From CAZAYP01 sp964489425 [NCBI: uncultured Verrucomicrobiota bacterium] (lineage in GTDB: Bacteria; Verrucomicrobiota; Kiritimatiellia; RZYC01): a stretch of DNA of 53,386 bases. The position numbers were made by a program, and so were the translations under genes. Each line of letters starts with the position of its first letter. Positions within the stretch are counted from its first letter, which is position 1. The stretch is from the NCBI GenBank assembly GCA_964489425.1, contig CAZAYP010000041.1:1-53386 (forward strand), in the 5' to 3' direction. The notes below the pieces were generated by a model. It worked only from the letters and a program-made list of their open reading frames with translations, was not told the DNA's origin and made no database searches. Below, in pieces: positions 1 to 8,217 of this stretch.

Positions 1-426
1 CGGGGCCGCCGGGCAGGGCTCGGTCATGCTGGCCCGGATGGCCGGGGCCAGGGTGGTGATCGCCTCGCGTTGCGCCTCGAGCGCTGCCTGGATGTCATCG
101 GCCGAATGGTGCGCGAGCTTCGCGAACAGGTCGTTGCCCTTGAGCAGCAGGTCGATGTGGTGGCTGGCGAGGCGCAGCTTGCCGTGTTGCGCGGCGGACA
201 GCACGTCTTCCATGGCGTGGGCCAGCTGCACCGCGAGGTCCAGGCCCACGATCCGCGCCGCGCCCTTGATCGAGTGGGCGGCGCGCATCAGGGGTTCGAT
301 TTTTTCCGGCCGCTGGTCCGACTCAACGGCGATGAGTTCGTGTTCCAGCACCTGGGCGTGGTTCTCGACCTCGATGCGGAACAGGTCCAGCATGGAGACG
401 TCGGAGTAGTCGTCGGCCGGGCTCAT
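1..426 (-). CDS. wspE: WspE-like CheA-type hybrid kinase, N-terminal Hpt domain (partial)
   Basis: The frame stays open from the ATG at 426 to the window edge, giving the first 142 residues of a larger protein. It holds a histidine phosphotransfer domain with the signature AAHSIKGAARIVGL, whose His is the expected phosphorylated residue. The N-terminus (SMLDLFRIEVENHAQVL) and the segment following the His resemble WspE of the Pseudomonas Wsp surface-sensing system more than flagellar CheA. CheA-type kinases pass phosphate from this His to response regulators; in Wsp systems the target is a diguanylate cyclase. Its start overlaps the stop of the upstream CheW-like gene by ATGA, so the two are translationally coupled. 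The kinase, CheW-like and receiver domains expected for WspE lie outside the window and cannot be confirmed. Confidence 0.8.
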   Translation of the reverse strand, partial: MSPADDYSDVSMLDLFRIEVENHAQVLEHELIAVESDQRPEKIEPLMRAAHSIKGAARIVGLDLAVQLAHAMEDVLSAAQHGKLRLASHHIDLLLKGNDLFAKLAHHSADDIQAALEAQREAITTLAPAIRASMTEPCPAAP

Positions 427-1103
427 GTTCCCAATCCCTTCTTGAGCAGCGCGAACAAGCGGTCGGCGTCCAGGTGCGCCACGTGCTGGCGGTTGAGGGT
501 AAACACCTCGCCCGCGACCGATGCCGGCGATTTGGCCACGGTGACGGGCGCGGGTTGCCGCTCGGTGTCCGCCATCCGGTGCACGCCGCGGATTTCATCG
601 ACCGGCACCACGTAGCGTTCGCCGCCGCGCGCCACCACCAGCATGCGCGGGTACACGGCGCGCCGGGTGTCGGTCGGGGCGGTGGGCCGCAGGTCCAGGA
701 GTTCGGCCAGCGCGACGCACGGCAGCAGCGCGCCATCGATGTTCACCAGGCCCTTGAAAAAGCGATTAGTCCGCAGCGGCACGGTGCGGATGGTCTGCGG
801 CGCGGTCGCCTGCTCGAAATGGCGCGTGTCCAGCGCCATCCATTCTTCGCCCAGCCGGAACACCAGCACGGAGAGGGTGGCGGCCGCCAGCGTGCGCCGC
901 GGCTCCGCCATGACCCGGGTGGCTTCCTGCCGGTCCTGGGGAGAGAGGGGCCGCTCAAACAGCGCCCGGCCGGCCTGCACAAACACCGGGCAGTAGCGGC
1001 AGTGGCCGTGGTGAGCCAGCTCGGGGCACGTGCCGTCCCCCTCGCTGCCGATGGTCATCCAGCAGGCGGCGGCAGGATCCTGGGTTCCCGTCACGGGTTG
1101 CAT
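423..1103 (-). CDS. wspD: WspD-like CheW-domain coupling protein
   Basis: The 226-aa protein has a CheW-like domain from about residue 75 to the end, which docks chemoreceptors to the CheA-type kinase encoded just downstream. The N-terminal extension carries four cysteines (C14, C26, C35, C38) in the pattern CW...GDGTCPEL...HCRYCPV, which recalls WspD and related ACF-class couplers; it may bind a metal, though that is inference. The C-terminal part (RMLVVARGGERYVVPVDEI) is typical CheW beta-barrel sequence. The stop codon overlaps the start of the WspE-like gene, supporting co-translation. No clear Shine-Dalgarno precedes the ATG, so the start is chosen by the Cys-rich alignment. No wspA, B or C gene lies upstream within the window. 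Confidence 0.8.
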   Translation of the reverse strand: MQPVTGTQDPAAACWMTIGSEGDGTCPELAHHGHCRYCPVFVQAGRALFERPLSPQDRQEATRVMAEPRRTLAAATLSVLVFRLGEEWMALDTRHFEQATAPQTIRTVPLRTNRFFKGLVNIDGALLPCVALAELLDLRPTAPTDTRRAVYPRMLVVARGGERYVVPVDEIRGVHRMADTERQPAPVTVAKSPASVAGEVFTLNRQHVAHLDADRLFALLKKGLGT

Positions 1104-1233
1104 GGGCGGCCGTGGCGGGCCTGGCCGGCGCGCGCCAGGCCGGGGCGCGCGGAGTTGACCGCATCCGTTGCATTCATGCCCGGGTTTATAATCCAGAGGT
1201 CCATGGAGGGGAAGCAGATATTTCCGAGGCCAA

Positions 1234-3039
1234 TTACTCCGCCGGCGGGACCTTGACCCCGGTGCGGTAGTAGCACTTGCCCATGAAGTTGGTCACCCAG
1301 AACGGGACCGCCGCGCCGTCGCCCGCGCCCGCTTGGTCAAAGTCGAGGGCTTGCCAGGCCGGGTGCGTCAGGTTGGTGGCGCGCCACACGTCGTACAGGC
1401 GTGTGTTGGTGGTGGGGGGGCCGGCATACAGCAGCAGCGTGCCGTGGCCCGTGACGTTGGTGATCTCGTTGCGGAAATACTTGGTCGCGTCCAGCGGGTC
1501 GGTGTCGGCCACGAACTCTTCCCAGTTGCTGTCCGGGTCGCCGTCGCGGTTGGCGCTGGGCGCATCATCGGGGTTGGTCGCGGGGGCGAGCCCATGCGCC
1601 TGGGCCCAGTTGGTGTAGCGGGAGGGTGGGGGCGTGGGGGTCGGCGTCGGGGTGGGCGTGGGGCCCGGCGTGGCCTTCGAATAGTAGGCGCTGGGATCGG
1701 CCTGCGGATCGAGAAGGTGCAGTTCGACGATGGGCGCCTGGGCGGAGTAGGTTTGGGCCTGGACCTTGGATGAGTCGCCGGCATCCGAATAGCTCATGCC
1801 GTAGGAATCCGAGTTGGTCACGATGGTGTGGTTATACATGTTGATTTGATAGCGCGGCCGCTGCCAGGTGTTGGTTTCCCACAGGCGGCTGGCAAACCCG
1901 GAGTAGTTGAACACCTGGCCGGCGCCGGGATGCGCGTTGGTCGGAATGATGCCCGCGTTGATCGGGTAGATCACCTTCTTGGTCAGGCTGGCGCACCAGG
2001 CGCGGAAGGCGGAGTTGGAGCCCGGCTCGATCCGCACGCAATTAAGATGCTCGTTGGTTATCACCCACCCCCATGAGCCGGGATTCAGCAAATCGGATTG
2101 GTAGCGCACCCAGCAGCCGCCATAGCTGTCACCGCTCAAGATAGTATTGGCATTGAGGGCGTTGGCCGTCAGGTATAACTCAACGCCGACGGCGTGATTG
2201 GTTAACACATAGACCACGGGGGCATCATTGATGCCGAGACTTTGCAGGTTGGCGTGGGCGCGGAACCCGCCGCCGAACTCCACCTCGGCCAAAGGTCCCA
2301 CCCGGTTGTCCCAATCCGGCGGGTTGGGCGCCGGGTTGCCATCCGCGTTTTTCCGGTCCGCCACCAGGATCGCGGGCACCTGGTTGGATACCAGGCGATT
2401 GAAATAGGTGGCCACTGAGCGCTGCCCGCCGGCCGACCCGGAATACGTGTTGGGATATTTCGTGGGGGCCATCAGCTTGGTGCCGGCCGGGAATGGCTTC
2501 ATAACCTGGGCCGTCTCCGCCGGCGTGAATTCGTACTGTTGGCTGATCATATCGATCAGTTCGGATGCTTTCCGGCCATAGCCCAGCGACCAGTTGGTGC
2601 CGGGGTCCTTGCCCCCGCGGGTGCAGCGCAATCCGCACAACATGCCAATCCAGTCGACGTTGGAGAGGTTCCACCAGCCCGCCGGGTCGCCGGTTAAGAC
2701 GGTGAATTCCACGAACCCGTCGAAGAGCACTTCATAGCCCGTTTCCACGCCATTTTGGACCAGGTTGTCGGGATCGTGGCCGAATCGCAGGTTGCCGGAA
2801 TTGACGTTGTGAATCATGAGGGTCCAGGTCTGCGAGGACACGGTGAACGGGCGCACGACGTGCAGGTTGTTGGTCATGACCAGCGGCTCAAGATCCGCGG
2901 CGCCGCGAAAAAAGAATTGCAGAAATATTTTCTCTGGCGGGGCGCTGGTCACGTGGTTGTGCACGATCAGCGTGGTGGTGTTGGCTTGCACGGTCACGGC
3001 CAACAGGCCGAGCATCGTGAGGGTGGCCGCTTTTTTCAT
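1234..3039 (-). CDS. Secreted protein, possible GH64-like beta-1,3-glucanase fold with TSP3-like C-terminus
   Basis: This 601-aa protein starts at the ATG at 3039, because GGAG lies about 8 nt upstream and a clean signal peptide follows (MKKAATLTMLGLLAVTVQA). The frame extends upstream to 3186 but without a leader-like sequence. Residues ~20-450 form one globular region. Its pattern (GYEVLFDGFVEF, NVDWIGM, a late SDSYGMSYSDAGD) recalls GH64/thaumatin-like beta-1,3-glucanases, but catalytic acids cannot be assigned by eye. A proline-threonine linker (about 455-472) leads to a calcium-binding TSP3/EF-like segment (NRDGDPDSNWEEF) and a short beta-rich tail. It is divergent from a GH16 glucanase and shares its upstream region, which favours a glucan-related role. 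The GH64 assignment is tentative; existence and export of the protein are much firmer. Confidence 0.6.
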   Translation of the reverse strand: MKKAATLTMLGLLAVTVQANTTTLIVHNHVTSAPPEKIFLQFFFRGAADLEPLVMTNNLHVVRPFTVSSQTWTLMIHNVNSGNLRFGHDPDNLVQNGVETGYEVLFDGFVEFTVLTGDPAGWWNLSNVDWIGMLCGLRCTRGGKDPGTNWSLGYGRKASELIDMISQQYEFTPAETAQVMKPFPAGTKLMAPTKYPNTYSGSAGGQRSVATYFNRLVSNQVPAILVADRKNADGNPAPNPPDWDNRVGPLAEVEFGGGFRAHANLQSLGINDAPVVYVLTNHAVGVELYLTANALNANTILSGDSYGGCWVRYQSDLLNPGSWGWVITNEHLNCVRIEPGSNSAFRAWCASLTKKVIYPINAGIIPTNAHPGAGQVFNYSGFASRLWETNTWQRPRYQINMYNHTIVTNSDSYGMSYSDAGDSSKVQAQTYSAQAPIVELHLLDPQADPSAYYSKATPGPTPTPTPTPTPPPSRYTNWAQAHGLAPATNPDDAPSANRDGDPDSNWEEFVADTDPLDATKYFRNEITNVTGHGTLLLYAGPPTTNTRLYDVWRATNLTHPAWQALDFDQAGAGDGAAVPFWVTNFMGKCYYRTGVKVPPAE

Positions 3040-3128
3040 GATCTCAGCTCCAAGTGTGATTTCCGCAAAGGCACCAAGGCATCTTCTAGTCATCCTTCGG
3101 CCGGTAATCAAGGCAAACCGGTTTATCG

Positions 3129-3150
3129 TACCCAGTTCATACCCAGTTCT
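3129..3150 (+). promoter_or_regulatory. 11-bp tandem direct repeat, candidate activator site
   Basis: Two adjacent copies, TACCCAGTTCA and TACCCAGTTCT, sit in the divergent control region 3040-3234. The 11-bp period equals one helical turn, as for OmpR/PhoB-type or similar activator sites. The repeat ends 5 bp before a possible -35 (TTGCCC, 3156-3161), which is 17 bp from a weak -10 (TATTCC, 3179-3184) facing the GH16 gene. A near copy occurs at 37931-37952. Regulator identity is unknown. Confidence 0.45.
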
Positions 3151-3222
3151 AGGCATTGCCCTTACAACGCGCCTGTGATATTCCACAATTTCAATTGGTT
3201 GATTTGGATTTATTGTCGAATC

Positions 3223-3230
3223 AAGGAGGA
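3223..3230 (+). promoter_or_regulatory. Strong Shine-Dalgarno of the GH16 gene
   Basis: AAGGAGGA lies 4-7 nt before two consecutive in-frame ATG codons (3235 and 3238). It fixes the start of the GH16 gene and excludes the long upstream frame extension from 2755. Confidence 0.8.
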
Positions 3231-3234
3231 CAAG

Positions 3235-6200
3235 ATGATGCAGACCACGACTGGCTGGGCCAAGCTGCTGCTGACTTTGATCGTCTTAACCGTGGCGCGT
3301 GGCGCCGCGGCTCAAGCCCCTGACCCCACGGCCGGGTGGACCAACACCGCGCGCTACGGCGATTACCTGTCCTGCCAGATGAAGTCGCTGCGGAAGTTCG
3401 GCTACGGAATGTACGTGACCAAGATGCAGGCGGCCGACGGTCCCGTCTGCTCCACGTTCTGGCTGTATGCCGACGCGCCGGCGCCAGGGTGCATGCCAGA
3501 AATCGCCCAGCTCTGGCGCTGGAACGAGTTCGACTTTGAATTCGTCCCCTACACCATGGCCCCGCAGAACTCCTACATTGAGCTGAACGGCGCCTTCCCC
3601 AGTCCGACGGCCAGTTTTTACGGCTCGACCCTGAACTGGGCAAGCATGCAGTCGGGCCAGATCACTCCCGACGTGGTCACGTGGCAGTCCAACCTGTTCA
3701 TGACCGACGACCGGGTGTTCGCCGACATGCAGCACTACTATAACCGCTGGATGGTCAACAACGCCGACACCAATGTCCTCATTGCGACCAACGACTTCAA
3801 CTTTGCCGGGGCCGTGCGCACCACGGGCAACGGCTACAGCATCGGCGGCCAATGGAGCACCCCGAACAACCTGCCCGGCTGGCAGTTCGCCAGCGTGTGG
3901 AAGTATCCCCTGACCGCGGTCAAGCCGGCCCCGTCGAACTTCAGCATGCGCACCATGACCGCCCTCAACTGGTGGCGCATGCCGCACGGGCGCCAGCTGA
4001 TGAGCGTCAACCTGCCCGGGTACCCGCTGCAGCAGTACGACGCCGTGCTGAAGCAGCCCGGGATGGCCGGATCGACCGCGCCGCAATCGTTCACCCAGGC
4101 CGCCATGAACAACGAAACCTACGTGTTTCCCGGGACCTCCGGCCTGCAACCCTACACCAACCTGAACACCTACACCGTGGTCTGGACGCCCCAGCGGGTG
4201 GCGTTCTACATCAACGCCGGCCCGGACGGCACCAACATCGCGGGCGCCACGCCGGTCGAGGAGTTCAATATCGCCGATTATCCCTCGCTGGGCGCCGCCG
4301 GACCGCAGGCCCCGCAGGGGCGCATCCCCTGGGTTGACACCACGTTCGCCGACAAGCTCGGCGAGGTGTCGATCAACCTGGCCAACTACGTGGCCTTCAA
4401 GGCGGCCACCTCGACCAGCAACGAGTTGCTGACGCCCAGCCAGCTGGCCGGCGCCGGCTGGTCGGGCTATCCCCCGGGCACGAACTTCTTGGGCGCCGAC
4501 GCCCTCGTGCGCAGCGTCAAGTTCTTCCCGTTGGTCAGCGAACAGAGCTCCGGGTCGCACACGGCGGACTTCGACTTCTCGACCACCAACGCCTGGGTCT
4601 TCGATCTGGGCGACGGCACCTGGAACGCCACCAATTTCCTGGCGCGGATGGCGAAGTATTTCGGGATCCTGTATGCCCAGGACTTCACCAAGAACGGCAT
4701 CGGCGTGGCCAACCTGCGCGACGCCAAGAGCCCGCTGGCGGTCGTGTTCGAGCCCAACGCCGGCGGGGCCGTGGCCGCTGACGCGCTGCCGCTGATGCGC
4801 ATGGTCTGCCGCCCGAGCGACGCGGCGCCGCAGCGCAACTTCTTCCGCGTGGGCACCCAGATGAACACCGGCGCGCCGATCAACAGCGGCAACCCGTTCA
4901 TGTTCGTCACCATGACCATCAACGGGGCGACCGTGGGCGTTTCCGGCGCGTCCACGCCCCTGGCTTTCTACGCGCCGCCCGCCGGCCACAGCGTCACCGG
5001 CCATCTGGCCTTGTACCTGAGCGCGTACTACCACGGCTCGTTCCCGGACTACGCGCGGCCAACCGCGCCAGCGGCCACCGCCGACCTGCTCCTGGCTACC
5101 GACGGCGCCGGCAACATTTCCTGGCAAATCCTGAACGACGCGAGCGGCATCATCGTGGCCTACCAGTCCGCCAACCCGCACCTGGTCACGGTCTCCAAGG
5201 GCAGCGCGCAGGTGAACGACTGCGTGGCGCAGCTCTCGAGCACCACCGCGAACATGACGGCCGGCGCCGGCACCGGGACCGTGTCGGTGACCATGCAGAG
5301 CTGCCAGGGGAACTTCGTCTGGTCGCCCTCCAGCCAGGCCGGCTGGATTTACATTCCGAACAAGGCCAGCCAGACCAACTCGGGCGCGGTCACCTGGATC
5401 GTTGACCCCAACCCCTACAACACCCGGACCGGCACCCTGACCGTGGCCGGCCAGTCCGTGACCGTGGTTCAAGCGGGTGAAGGCAGCGCATGTTCGTACT
5501 CGATTGCGCCGTCAGGAACCAATGCCGTGGGCCCGTTTCATGGCATCATCAACGTCACGTGCGACCGCGGCTGCAAATGGAACGTGGCAACGCATGTTGA
5601 TTGGATTCAACTGCAGGATCCCCAGGCATTTTACTATGGCGCAGCCATGATTCAATATCTGGCCTTCCCCAACACCGGCAGCCCGCGGACCGGGCTGATC
5701 GACGTGGCCAACAACACTTACACGGTCGTACAGCAAAAAGCCGCCGGCGGACAACGCCGGGAAACGCTGGCGGAGTCGAGCGCCCCGGGGGCGGCTTGCT
5801 CGTTCACCCTGACCGGCTCCAACGGCCTGAACTTCGTCACGCTCGATGCCGACATCCACTTCGGGTCTTTTGATCTGAATACGGATACGAACTGCGCGTG
5901 GACCCTGGCCAGCGACGCGGACTGGCTGGTGCTCGATCCTGCCCAACAGAGCGGGGTCGGACCGCAAGCGGATCTCGCCTTTGGCGTGTTCAAAAACCAA
6001 GGCGTCATGCGCGGCGCAGAGATCTGGACCTCCAACCCGGCCACCAATTATTCCGTGATCCAGGAGGCCAACGGGTGCAGTTACGACACGCTGCCGGTGG
6101 CTTTTACCAATATGGCGGCGGGCGCATCGTATATTGAGCTCATGGTGTACGCGGGCAATGAATGCTTTTGGTATTGCACGCCGGATGCCCTGGCGGCCGA

Positions 6201-6387
6201 CTGGGTGCAGGTGGTCGAGCGGCCCCTGTGGATGGGCACCGGGCCCGTGATCCTGTACGTGCAATCCAATGCCTCGACGTCCGCGCGATCCGGCGCTATC
6301 ATCGTTAATAATTTGGCTATTCCCATCAGGCAGCAAGGCGCGGTCCGGGCCGCCATCCCCTGGTGGATGCTGCTGCTGGCTGATTGA
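3235..6387 (+). CDS. Secreted GH16 family beta-glucanase with C-terminal BACON-like repeats
   Basis: The 1050-aa protein has a signal peptide (LLLTLIVLTVARGAAA). It then has a GH16-type catalytic domain to roughly residue 370, with GYGMYVTKMQAADGP followed by NEFDFEF. The motif E98-F-D100-F-E102 matches the GH16 catalytic signature, with E98 as expected nucleophile and E102 as acid/base. The later YTVVWTPQRVAFYIN is also characteristic of the family. From about residue 660 to the end come about four repeats of a BACON-like Ig fold (pattern: Cys, W-x-x-x-DW, GxxTVVQ), which in other enzymes bind carbohydrate or mucin or act as spacers. GH16 enzymes cleave beta-1,3/1,4-glucans, laminarin, agar or carrageenan; the substrate cannot be fixed here. 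It is divergent from a possible GH64-like protein, which suggests laminarin-type beta-1,3-glucan. Residues 370-660 are unassigned. Confidence 0.85.
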   Translation: MMQTTTGWAKLLLTLIVLTVARGAAAQAPDPTAGWTNTARYGDYLSCQMKSLRKFGYGMYVTKMQAADGPVCSTFWLYADAPAPGCMPEIAQLWRWNEFDFEFVPYTMAPQNSYIELNGAFPSPTASFYGSTLNWASMQSGQITPDVVTWQSNLFMTDDRVFADMQHYYNRWMVNNADTNVLIATNDFNFAGAVRTTGNGYSIGGQWSTPNNLPGWQFASVWKYPLTAVKPAPSNFSMRTMTALNWWRMPHGRQLMSVNLPGYPLQQYDAVLKQPGMAGSTAPQSFTQAAMNNETYVFPGTSGLQPYTNLNTYTVVWTPQRVAFYINAGPDGTNIAGATPVEEFNIADYPSLGAAGPQAPQGRIPWVDTTFADKLGEVSINLANYVAFKAATSTSNELLTPSQLAGAGWSGYPPGTNFLGADALVRSVKFFPLVSEQSSGSHTADFDFSTTNAWVFDLGDGTWNATNFLARMAKYFGILYAQDFTKNGIGVANLRDAKSPLAVVFEPNAGGAVAADALPLMRMVCRPSDAAPQRNFFRVGTQMNTGAPINSGNPFMFVTMTINGATVGVSGASTPLAFYAPPAGHSVTGHLALYLSAYYHGSFPDYARPTAPAATADLLLATDGAGNISWQILNDASGIIVAYQSANPHLVTVSKGSAQVNDCVAQLSSTTANMTAGAGTGTVSVTMQSCQGNFVWSPSSQAGWIYIPNKASQTNSGAVTWIVDPNPYNTRTGTLTVAGQSVTVVQAGEGSACSYSIAPSGTNAVGPFHGIINVTCDRGCKWNVATHVDWIQLQDPQAFYYGAAMIQYLAFPNTGSPRTGLIDVANNTYTVVQQKAAGGQRRETLAESSAPGAACSFTLTGSNGLNFVTLDADIHFGSFDLNTDTNCAWTLASDADWLVLDPAQQSGVGPQADLAFGVFKNQGVMRGAEIWTSNPATNYSVIQEANGCSYDTLPVAFTNMAAGASYIELMVYAGNECFWYCTPDALAADWVQVVERPLWMGTGPVILYVQSNASTSARSGAIIVNNLAIPIRQQGAVRAAIPWWMLLLAD

Positions 6388-6463
6388 CCGCCGCGTGCGG
6401 CACGGGTGAGCGACGGCGAGGGTCTGCCGCCCGGGAACCGTGACTGGCAGGCCGAGGGGGGGA

Positions 6464-6509
6464 TTGGCAGTGGAAAGTGATTGCCAACCTTTGGCCTTGC
6501 TGCTAATAG
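6464..6509 (+). promoter_or_regulatory. Possible promoter overlapped by a palindrome
   Basis: TTGCCA (6481-6486) and TAATAG (6504-6509), 17 bp apart, could drive the gene at 6560. The -35 overlaps the right arm of a perfect inverted repeat, TTGGCA-N12-TGCCAA (6464-6487), which could be an operator. The -10 is weak, so this is a suggestion only. The rest of the 170-bp gap after the GH16 stop shows no gene and no convincing terminator. Confidence 0.3.
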
Positions 6510-6559
6510 ATTCCACAGTTTGAGATGATGTGGGTTGCTGGTTTTAATGCATAGGACTC

Positions 6560-7126
6560 ATGAGGTTGTGTAGCGCCATGGATTGGATGAGAAGGGGAGC
6601 CATCCGGTGGCTGGCCTGGGCCGTGATGTCGGGCTGGGTCTCCATCCCAACCACGCTGGCCCAGAACCCGGTGTTGCCGGAAGATATGGTTCAAAGCCCG
6701 GAACTGGGCTTGGCGTTGCGTTTGCCGGATGGCTGGAGCCGGGCTTCCGAGCTGTCGGCTACCAACGCGCTGGCGTTCACCCGGCAAGGCTTGGACCCGG
6801 AGGGTCAGTCGGGCCTGTTGCGGATCGAGCTCATGGATGCGGACGTCGCCCTGGGCCGTTACGATGCCTATTATGAAGCGATCCAGCGCCAGCGCCAGGT
6901 GCTGTTGCGCCGCAGCGGGATCAAGGTCAGCGGCCATTACGGTTGGTGCCTGGTGTGGAAGTCGGCCCCCCGGCGCGACGACCCCACCCCGCCCACGGTT
7001 CACTTTTACTACCTGCTGGAGAAAACCTGGGACAGCATGGTGGCCATCCATTGCCAGGTGCCCTTGGCCATGCAGAGCGATACCGGGATCATGCTGGATG
7101 GCCTGATCAAATCCTTTGTTTTCTGA
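6560..7126 (+). CDS. Small secreted protein of unknown function
   Basis: The product is 188 aa if translation starts at 6560, where AGGA lies only 3 nt upstream; in-frame ATGs at 6578 and 6587 are alternatives. The last gives the neatest signal peptide (MRRGAIRWLAWAVMSG, cleavage near TTLAQN). The mature ~155 aa is an alpha/beta domain with segments such as LGLALRLPDGWSR and a C-terminal SMVAIHCQVPLAM. The shape recalls PsbP/DUF1795-like domains (lipid-anchored or periplasmic proteins opening with a 'lPdgW' strand), but the similarity is weak. It is followed after 82 bp by a pentapeptide-repeat gene on the same strand. I do not recognise a specific family. Confidence 0.7.
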   Translation: MRLCSAMDWMRRGAIRWLAWAVMSGWVSIPTTLAQNPVLPEDMVQSPELGLALRLPDGWSRASELSATNALAFTRQGLDPEGQSGLLRIELMDADVALGRYDAYYEAIQRQRQVLLRRSGIKVSGHYGWCLVWKSAPRRDDPTPPTVHFYYLLEKTWDSMVAIHCQVPLAMQSDTGIMLDGLIKSFVF

Positions 7127-7208
7127 TTCTAAAACCATTGCGCCGCCGGGCGCAGGATGATACCTTGGCGGCATTTCCGAGCGTGTATAACGTCCAGGGA
7201 GGCGCAAA

Positions 7209-7715
7209 ATGATGATGAATAAAACCGGGTTGGGGTTGGTGTGCGTGGTGGCGTTGGGCTGGCTGGGGCAACCGGCCGGGGCCTTCAACGCAGACGAGGT
7301 CGAGCGCCTCAAATCCACGCGCGAATGCCCGAACTGCGACCTGAGCGGCGCCGATTTGACGGACAGCCAGTTGTTCCGGGCTGACCTGCAGGGCGCCAAC
7401 CTGTCGGGCGCCGTGCTGAACAACATCCACCTGTTCCGGGGCAACCTGAGCGGGGCCAATCTCGAGAGCGCGGAGTTGATCAGCGCCCATCTCAACAACG
7501 TCAATCTCGAGGGTGCCAACTTGCGCCTGGCCAGCCTGCAGCGCGCCAATCTCAAGGGCGCCAACCTGCGCAACGCCGATCTGCGCGGGGCGCGCCTGTT
7601 TCGCGCCAACCTTTCCGGTGCCGATCTCACGGGCGCGAACCTCACGGGCGCGAACCTGAGCGGGGCCAACCTCACCGACGTGCAGGGGATCAACCTCGCC
7701 GGCGCTGTTTTTTAA
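7209..7715 (+). CDS. Exported pentapeptide-repeat protein
   Basis: The 168-aa product has a GGGAGG ribosome site (7197-7202) placed 6 nt before the ATG. A signal peptide (LGLVCVVALGWLGQPAGA) is followed by a short helix and a cysteine pair (ECPNCDLSGA). The remaining ~130 residues are continuous pentapeptide repeats of the A(D/N)LxG type, roughly 25 copies. These fold as a right-handed square beta-helix. The cytosolic members that protect DNA gyrase (Qnr type) lack a leader; this one should act outside the cytoplasm, where the family's role is mostly unknown. The CxxC before the repeats is often seen in this exported subgroup and might form a disulfide or attach a ligand. Confidence 0.85.
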   Translation: MMMNKTGLGLVCVVALGWLGQPAGAFNADEVERLKSTRECPNCDLSGADLTDSQLFRADLQGANLSGAVLNNIHLFRGNLSGANLESAELISAHLNNVNLEGANLRLASLQRANLKGANLRNADLRGARLFRANLSGADLTGANLTGANLSGANLTDVQGINLAGAVF

Positions 7716-7825
7716 GCCCAGCGCCTGTCCGTTCATGGTTGCCAGCGAGCCGCTCCCGGGGATTGCTCGCTACGGCCCGCGACTTTGATGCCGGTTTGCC
7801 GGGTTTATGCCATGATTGGTTTTTT

Positions 7826-7856
7826 TTGCGGTCATGTGCCTTTGTTATGGTATAAC
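7826..7856 (+). promoter_or_regulatory. Weak candidate promoter
   Basis: TTGCGG (7826-7831) and TATAAC (7851-7856) lie upstream of the small basic-protein gene at 7888, but the 19-bp spacer is long. The surrounding 7716-7887 stretch is locally AT-rich and holds no gene. Confidence 0.3.
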
Positions 7857-7887
7857 GTACAAATCAAATTGAAAAAGGAGTGTGTTC

Positions 7888-8088
7888 ATGGGCAAACCCA
7901 ACTACTCGTTTGCTAAGCGTCAACGGGACTTGGCCAAGAAGCGGAAGAAGGAAGAAAAGCTCCAGCGCCGAGCCGAGGCCAAGAATGCGCGTACTGCCGA
8001 GGCCGCGGCCCAGTCGCCGGCTGTTGAGCAACCCGTTGTCGAACAGCCTGTTGTCGGATCGCCGGCCGCCGAACCGCCCACCGCCTGA
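7888..8088 (+). CDS. Small lysine/arginine-rich conserved protein
   Basis: The protein is 66 aa, with AAGGAG (7875-7880) placed 7 nt before the ATG at 7888; a GTG two codons earlier is less well placed. The N-terminal half is strongly basic and helical (GKPNYSFAKRQRDLAKKRKK), a sequence shared by a widespread family of short bacterial proteins of unknown function. The C-terminal half is a low-complexity Ala/Val/Pro tail with the unit VEQPVV repeated. The basic helix could bind nucleic acid or the ribosome, which is only inference. It stands alone and converges on a lipoprotein gene. Confidence 0.75.
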   Translation: MGKPNYSFAKRQRDLAKKRKKEEKLQRRAEAKNARTAEAAAQSPAVEQPVVEQPVVGSPAAEPPTA

Positions 8089-8169
8089 CCGGCTTTGCTC
8101 CGGCTGGCTTTGCGGGGCCTTGTGGCTGTGGCGGGCTGGATTAACGGCGCCCCGCCACGCGTGGGCTGT

Positions 8170-8203
8170 CCCACGGGCGAACTTGCTCAACCGCGCCCGT
8201 GGG
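8170..8203. terminator. Hairpin between convergent genes
   Basis: A perfect 10-bp stem (CCCACGGGCG / CGCCCGTGGG) with a 14-nt loop lies between the convergent genes ending at 8088 and 8218. The position fits a bidirectional terminator, though the following T-tract is weak. Confidence 0.45.
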
Positions 8204-8217
8204 TTTGGGCGTGAGGA

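Noticed and set aside
1625-1670. GC-rich tandem microsatellite
   Set aside because: It is explained by the Pro-Thr linker coding sequence of the secreted protein.
3286-5472. 728-codon minus-strand open frame opposite the GH16 gene
   Set aside because: Low-complexity His/Arg/Gly-rich product without motifs; a by-product of GC-rich codon use in a real gene on the other strand.
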